A program made the translations under genes and the position numbers. 64,000 nt of DNA from Clostridium sp. AF27-2AA (GTDB lineage: Bacteria; Bacillota; Clostridia; Lachnospirales; Lachnospiraceae). Below are positions 60,875 through 64,000 of the stretch, one piece after another (the first letter of the stretch is position 1; each line of letters starts with the position of its first letter). The DNA is taken from assembly GCF_003478505.1 (NCBI RefSeq), contig NZ_QUFI01000012.1, positions 40,588 through 104,587 of the forward strand, given 5' to 3'. The notes beneath the pieces are model-generated. The model worked only from the letters and a program-made list of their open reading frames with translations, was not told where the DNA came from and ran no database searches.

Positions 60875-61342
60875 TTACTTCGAGCAATTAGCCGCATCAA
60901 TAGCGATCACAAGCATCAGGGCCATGATTTCATCTTTTGGATCCATAACATTCAGTTCGTAAGTATCTCCCCAATGAAAAGGGATTTTGGAAATATGTGC
61001 TGCCACGCTGCAGGATTCATACACATCGTAATCCCAGTTCAGAAAATCTCCCTCACACCGCCAGCCATTATAATCAATTTCATATCTCGGCTTTAAAAAA
61101 GAAAACATTCTCTGAATGCTGCCGCATTCCTGCCCATTCACTTCAATATCGAAAGCCGGCAGCAAGGTTGGGAACCGCTGTTTTACCATGCCGATCTCGT
61201 TTCCTGACTGATCGTATACATGAATCTGATGGCCTAAAGTCAAAAATTCTGCCTTTACAAAATATTTCGGATGCTCATATTCATCATATACATCGTAGGT
61301 ATCTGTCCAGGAAAAAACACGCTGTTTGATCAGTAATCTCAT
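60875..61342 (-). CDS. LURP-one-related family protein
   Basis: 155 residues. Starts MRLLIKQRVFSWTDTYDVYDE and follows the beta-barrel pattern of the family: YFVKAEFLTLGHQIHVYDQSGNEIGMVKQ, FDIEVNG, RYEIDYNGWRCEGDF and a final hydrophobic helix ALMLVIAIDAA. Tubby-like fold; bacterial function unknown. The 155 bp between it and the VOC gene hold no gene. Monocistronic. Confidence 0.85.
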   Translation of the reverse strand: MRLLIKQRVFSWTDTYDVYDEYEHPKYFVKAEFLTLGHQIHVYDQSGNEIGMVKQRFPTLLPAFDIEVNGQECGSIQRMFSFLKPRYEIDYNGWRCEGDFLNWDYDVYESCSVAAHISKIPFHWGDTYELNVMDPKDEIMALMLVIAIDAANCSK

Positions 61343-61432
61343 AAATAGCCCGCCTCCCTTATGGTGATCTTTTTTTGATTATATCAAAACACTGGAAAAG
61401 CAGCCAGTATCAGGCACAATTTTTCTCACTGC

Positions 61433-61777
61433 TCATCCATTTCTTTCGGAATCCACATCATAATCACATCCACCAGATACTCCTGCTGAATTAGTAAAAA
61501 GTGACAATTGCTCGTACTCCTGCTTATGTTCCAAAAGCGGAGGAATTTTGGTGAGAAGCTTTTCTGCAGCACCAAAATCCTGAATCCAAGGCATAACTTC
61601 TTCTGGTATAAGCACCAATGGCATCCGATCATGAACGGGTAATACAGAAGCATTCGGAGAGGTTGTCAGGATGGTGAACTGATTATCTTTCGCAGTTGGC
61701 TGCCAGATTCCTGCCATGTAGAGAATTTTAGGAAACTTGCGCTTTCGCATCCGACAAGACCAGTGCAAACTTTTCAT
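61433..61777 (-). pseudogene. Truncated SRAP (YedK/HMCES-like) peptidase gene
   Basis: 114 codons that match the C-terminal half of SOS-response associated peptidases: YMAGIWQP, FTILTTSPNASVLPVHDRMPLVL (with the active-site His) and LLEHKQEYEQLSLF, where the family normally ends. The N-terminal half, including the catalytic Cys2 that crosslinks to abasic DNA, is missing, because the hybrid kinase gene ends 22 bp upstream. The frame also runs past the normal end for about 20 residues. No ribosome site. Best read as a remnant left by recombination. Confidence 0.75.
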
Positions 61778-61799
61778 CAGAATTAACTTCTTTGTTTTC

Positions 61800-63731
61800 C
61801 TAATCGTGTTTAATGTATTTAGTGATAGTATCGATTAATTCCTCCATGTTAATCGGCTTGGAAATATGGTCATTCATGCCTGAATCCAGGGATTCCTGAA
61901 TATCATCTATAAAAGCATTTGCAGACAAAGCTATAATTGGAATCGTAACTGCATCGGACCGCTCTATACCCAAGGCTCGAATGGCTTTTGCTGCTTGATG
62001 TCCATCCATGTTTGGCATCATAATATCCATCAAAATAAGATCGTATGTGCCTCGTGGATGATTTTTAAACAAATCCACAACTTTTTTTCCGTCTGATGCG
62101 CGTGTTACGGTCATACCAGCATCTTCCAGTATTATCGTAGCAAGTTCAGCATTTAGATCATTATCCTCAGCCATAAGAACATGAATACCCGTCAAATCTC
62201 TATGTAGATGTTGTTTTTGTTCTGATTGAATAACCTGTTCTGGCAACTCCAGTGGGATCTCCACTGTGAATGTAGAACCTACACCTTTTTTGCTCTCAAC
62301 AGCAATCGAACCGCCCATCATATCCACATATTTTTTTGTGATGGCCATACCAAGACCGGTTCCCTTATATTGAGTTCTGGCATTAGCATCATCTTCTTGT
62401 GAAAACGGATCGAATAATTTTTTCTGGAACTCTTCGCTCATGCCAATACCGTTATCTCGAACAACATAACGAGTTATGATATGTTTCTCATCCGCTCCTG
62501 GGTAACTGCTGATATCCAAAGTAATCTTTCCGCCGTCCTTTGTGAATTTCACAGCATTGCCAAGAAGATTCACCAAAACTTCTCGGATACGCACAACATC
62601 CGCAAGGACATATGGGTTCTTTGGGATTTCTCGATGTACTTCAAACTTAAGATCTCGATTATAAAGAAGTCCATTCATAATCGCCTGGACGTTATCTGTC
62701 AATTGAGTAATGTCCACTGGATCGGGCGAAATAGTAACTTTTCCACTTTCAATGCGAGTAAAATCCAGAACGTCATTTAACAAAGAGAGAAGATGATTCG
62801 AACTTTTTTGAACTTTCTCCAAGCTATCATGAATATCTGAAACCGTGTTCTGGTGAAGCGCAATGTTTGTAAATCCAATAATGGCATTCATCGGCGTTCT
62901 GATGTCATGGCTCATACTAAGCAAAAACGCAGATTTTGCTTTGTTGGCAGCCTCTGCTTCCTCAGCGGCGTTCATTAATAATTGTTTTTGTTTTTGCTCT
63001 TCTGCCTTGCTTTTCTGGTAAACATAATAGGTATATAGACAAATTAAAAGCAATACAGCTCCTGCGACTAAACCGCAGATGATGGAAATATGATTCGTCT
63101 CTTCAACCATTCCATAAGCTGATTGCATATCCATTTCAATGCAAAATGCGCCAATGATTTCTCCTGTCCCATCATGATTTGCGCTTACAGGATAGCAAGC
63201 CGTAAAAATCGGACCCCATGTTGTATCAATGATATCCTGAGAGTACACATTCTCCCCAGAAATAGCCCTATCAATATACGGAACCATTTCTTCCTCAATA
63301 TAATCTCCAGGGTGTCTTACATCATCCGCATCCGGATCCAAACCGTCTACCACATAAACGAGTTTTCCTTCTTCATTTTTTGTAGCGGTGTAAATATATC
63401 GAGTAGAATTCAGTGTTCTGATTTCATTGAAATATGAAGAAATATCCTTATATAATTGCTTCTTTTCATCAGATTGATCTTTGATTTGATCAAAATCTTC
63501 TTTGCCGATTCTTCCATTCACAAGTTTGTGTACTGCATCTGCACTCGCTGTGTCACGTGTGATTTCTGTTTCAAGGGCGGTCTTAGTGTAAGAACTTTGC
63601 AGAATAAATGTGTACGACGCTATTACCAAAATCATCAAAAGCCCCGCAATCACAAAGATACTGCCTGTATTCTTCAGCCTAAGGAGTTTTTTCAAATTAA
63701 TTCCTTCTTTTGTTTTCTTCATGCTGCTCAT
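61800..63731 (-). CDS. Hybrid sensor histidine kinase with receiver domain
   Basis: 643 residues. Helix 23-43, extracytoplasmic sensor (50-210) containing a Cache-like stretch (STRYIYTATKNEEGKLVYVVDGLDPDADD, in parts), helix 215-237, HisKA with SMSHDIRTPMNAI (His275), HATPase with DNGIGM and GTGLGMAITKKYV, then a receiver with phospho-acceptor Asp569 (LILMDIMMPNMDG). No output domain, so the phosphate must pass on to another protein. AGAGG precedes the first ATG. Base composition is visibly more AT-rich than the genes to its left. Confidence 0.92.
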   Translation of the reverse strand: MSSMKKTKEGINLKKLLRLKNTGSIFVIAGLLMILVIASYTFILQSSYTKTALETEITRDTASADAVHKLVNGRIGKEDFDQIKDQSDEKKQLYKDISSYFNEIRTLNSTRYIYTATKNEEGKLVYVVDGLDPDADDVRHPGDYIEEEMVPYIDRAISGENVYSQDIIDTTWGPIFTACYPVSANHDGTGEIIGAFCIEMDMQSAYGMVEETNHISIICGLVAGAVLLLICLYTYYVYQKSKAEEQKQKQLLMNAAEEAEAANKAKSAFLLSMSHDIRTPMNAIIGFTNIALHQNTVSDIHDSLEKVQKSSNHLLSLLNDVLDFTRIESGKVTISPDPVDITQLTDNVQAIMNGLLYNRDLKFEVHREIPKNPYVLADVVRIREVLVNLLGNAVKFTKDGGKITLDISSYPGADEKHIITRYVVRDNGIGMSEEFQKKLFDPFSQEDDANARTQYKGTGLGMAITKKYVDMMGGSIAVESKKGVGSTFTVEIPLELPEQVIQSEQKQHLHRDLTGIHVLMAEDNDLNAELATIILEDAGMTVTRASDGKKVVDLFKNHPRGTYDLILMDIMMPNMDGHQAAKAIRALGIERSDAVTIPIIALSANAFIDDIQESLDSGMNDHISKPINMEELIDTITKYIKHD

Positions 63732-63752
63732 TCACATCCTCTAAATCCCAAT

Positions 63753-64000
63753 TTATCGCTCATCCCTAACCTCTATAATTTCACCTACAAAAACAATATG
63801 TGGTTGCCAGCCTCCATTGAAATCGGGATATACTTTTGGCATGGAAGCATAATACTCCTGAACTTCAGTTGTAATATCCTCTTTGGAAAATTGATGCTGA
63901 TACAACTTTTTGCAAAGAAATGTTAATTTTGCCTCTTTATAGGTTACTCCCTGACCGATGTGAACTACCCATTGTCTAAAGCCAATGGGCTTCCTGCTTC
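63753..64000 (-). CDS. Unknown protein, C-terminal part (cut by window edge)
   Basis: The last 81 residues of a frame open to the window end. Includes FRQWVVHIGQGVTYKEAKLT, KEDITTEVQEYYASMPKVY and FNGGWQPHIVFVGEIIEV. Acidic and aromatic, no transmembrane segment, no family recognised. It stops 21 bp before the hybrid kinase start, so it is probably in the same operon, and shares its AT-rich composition. Confidence 0.6.
   Translation of the reverse strand, partial: SRKPIGFRQWVVHIGQGVTYKEAKLTFLCKKLYQHQFSKEDITTEVQEYYASMPKVYPDFNGGWQPHIVFVGEIIEVRDER

Overview
The window looks like a chromosomal segment of a spore-forming Clostridia member, most likely Lachnospiraceae. The reasons are the single-chain PurL, the tig-clpP-clpX-lon-engB chaperone/protease block, a small acid-soluble spore protein homologue, YesM/YesN-type sugar signalling and an anaerobic cobalamin (cbi) pathway. 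Nearly all genes lie on the minus strand. Only citX-citG, a CYTH gene and a DUF362 gene are on the plus strand. No rRNA, tRNA, CRISPR array, IS element or phage was recognised.

Layout. 1-1.2 kb: the end of an ABC importer operon (permease cut by the window edge, lipoprotein). 1.5-3 kb: citX-citG, for the citrate lyase prosthetic group, without the lyase itself. 3-11 kb: dipeptidase, methylglyoxal synthase, then the operon tig-clpP-clpX-lon-engB. 11-15.6 kb: a solute-binding lipoprotein followed by a membrane GGDEF-EAL protein with no transporter, apparently a ligand-sensing c-di-GMP pair. 15.7-25.6 kb: CYTH phosphatase, then a galactose-type importer (mglB-mglA-mglC) with a sensory module upstream (response regulator, histidine kinase, membrane-anchored binding protein, second binding lipoprotein). 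25.6-35.3 kb: a nine-gene cobalamin operon (cbiD, cbiG, a cbiJ-cbiE fusion, a cbiT-cbiA fusion, cobU, cobS, a short cobU-like gene, cbiB, cobD) that runs into the response regulator gene 19 bp later. 35.4-37.2 kb: a PadR regulator with DUF1700, a 59-residue membrane protein, PspC and a spore-protein homologue. 37.4-39.8 kb: two nitroreductases, a small Nif11-like protein and a frameshifted zinc-ribbon membrane gene. 40-46 kb: the operon M28-like lipoprotein, HI0933-type flavoprotein, cmk, ispH, rpsA. 46-51.4 kb: aspartate kinase and purL. 51.5-54.4 kb: luxS, an EAL protein and a sigma factor lacking region 4, overlapping each other. 54.6-59 kb: a TPP-riboswitch operon for thiamin pyrimidine salvage (thiD-tenA-thiZ-thiX-thiY). 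59-61.4 kb: DUF362, VOC and LURP-one proteins. 61.4-64 kb: visibly AT-richer DNA with a truncated SRAP gene, a hybrid histidine kinase and an incomplete unknown gene, probably an acquired or recombined segment.

How the parts may work together. Extracytoplasmic ligand binding is coupled to intracellular signalling at least twice: a binding lipoprotein with a c-di-GMP enzyme, and sugar-binding proteins with YesM/YesN. A third c-di-GMP protein is translationally coupled to the AI-2 synthase LuxS. Thiamin salvage is under a riboswitch, whereas the cobalamin operon starts from a near-consensus promoter with a leader too short for a cobalamin riboswitch. All functional calls come from reading motifs and gene order; no database search was run.
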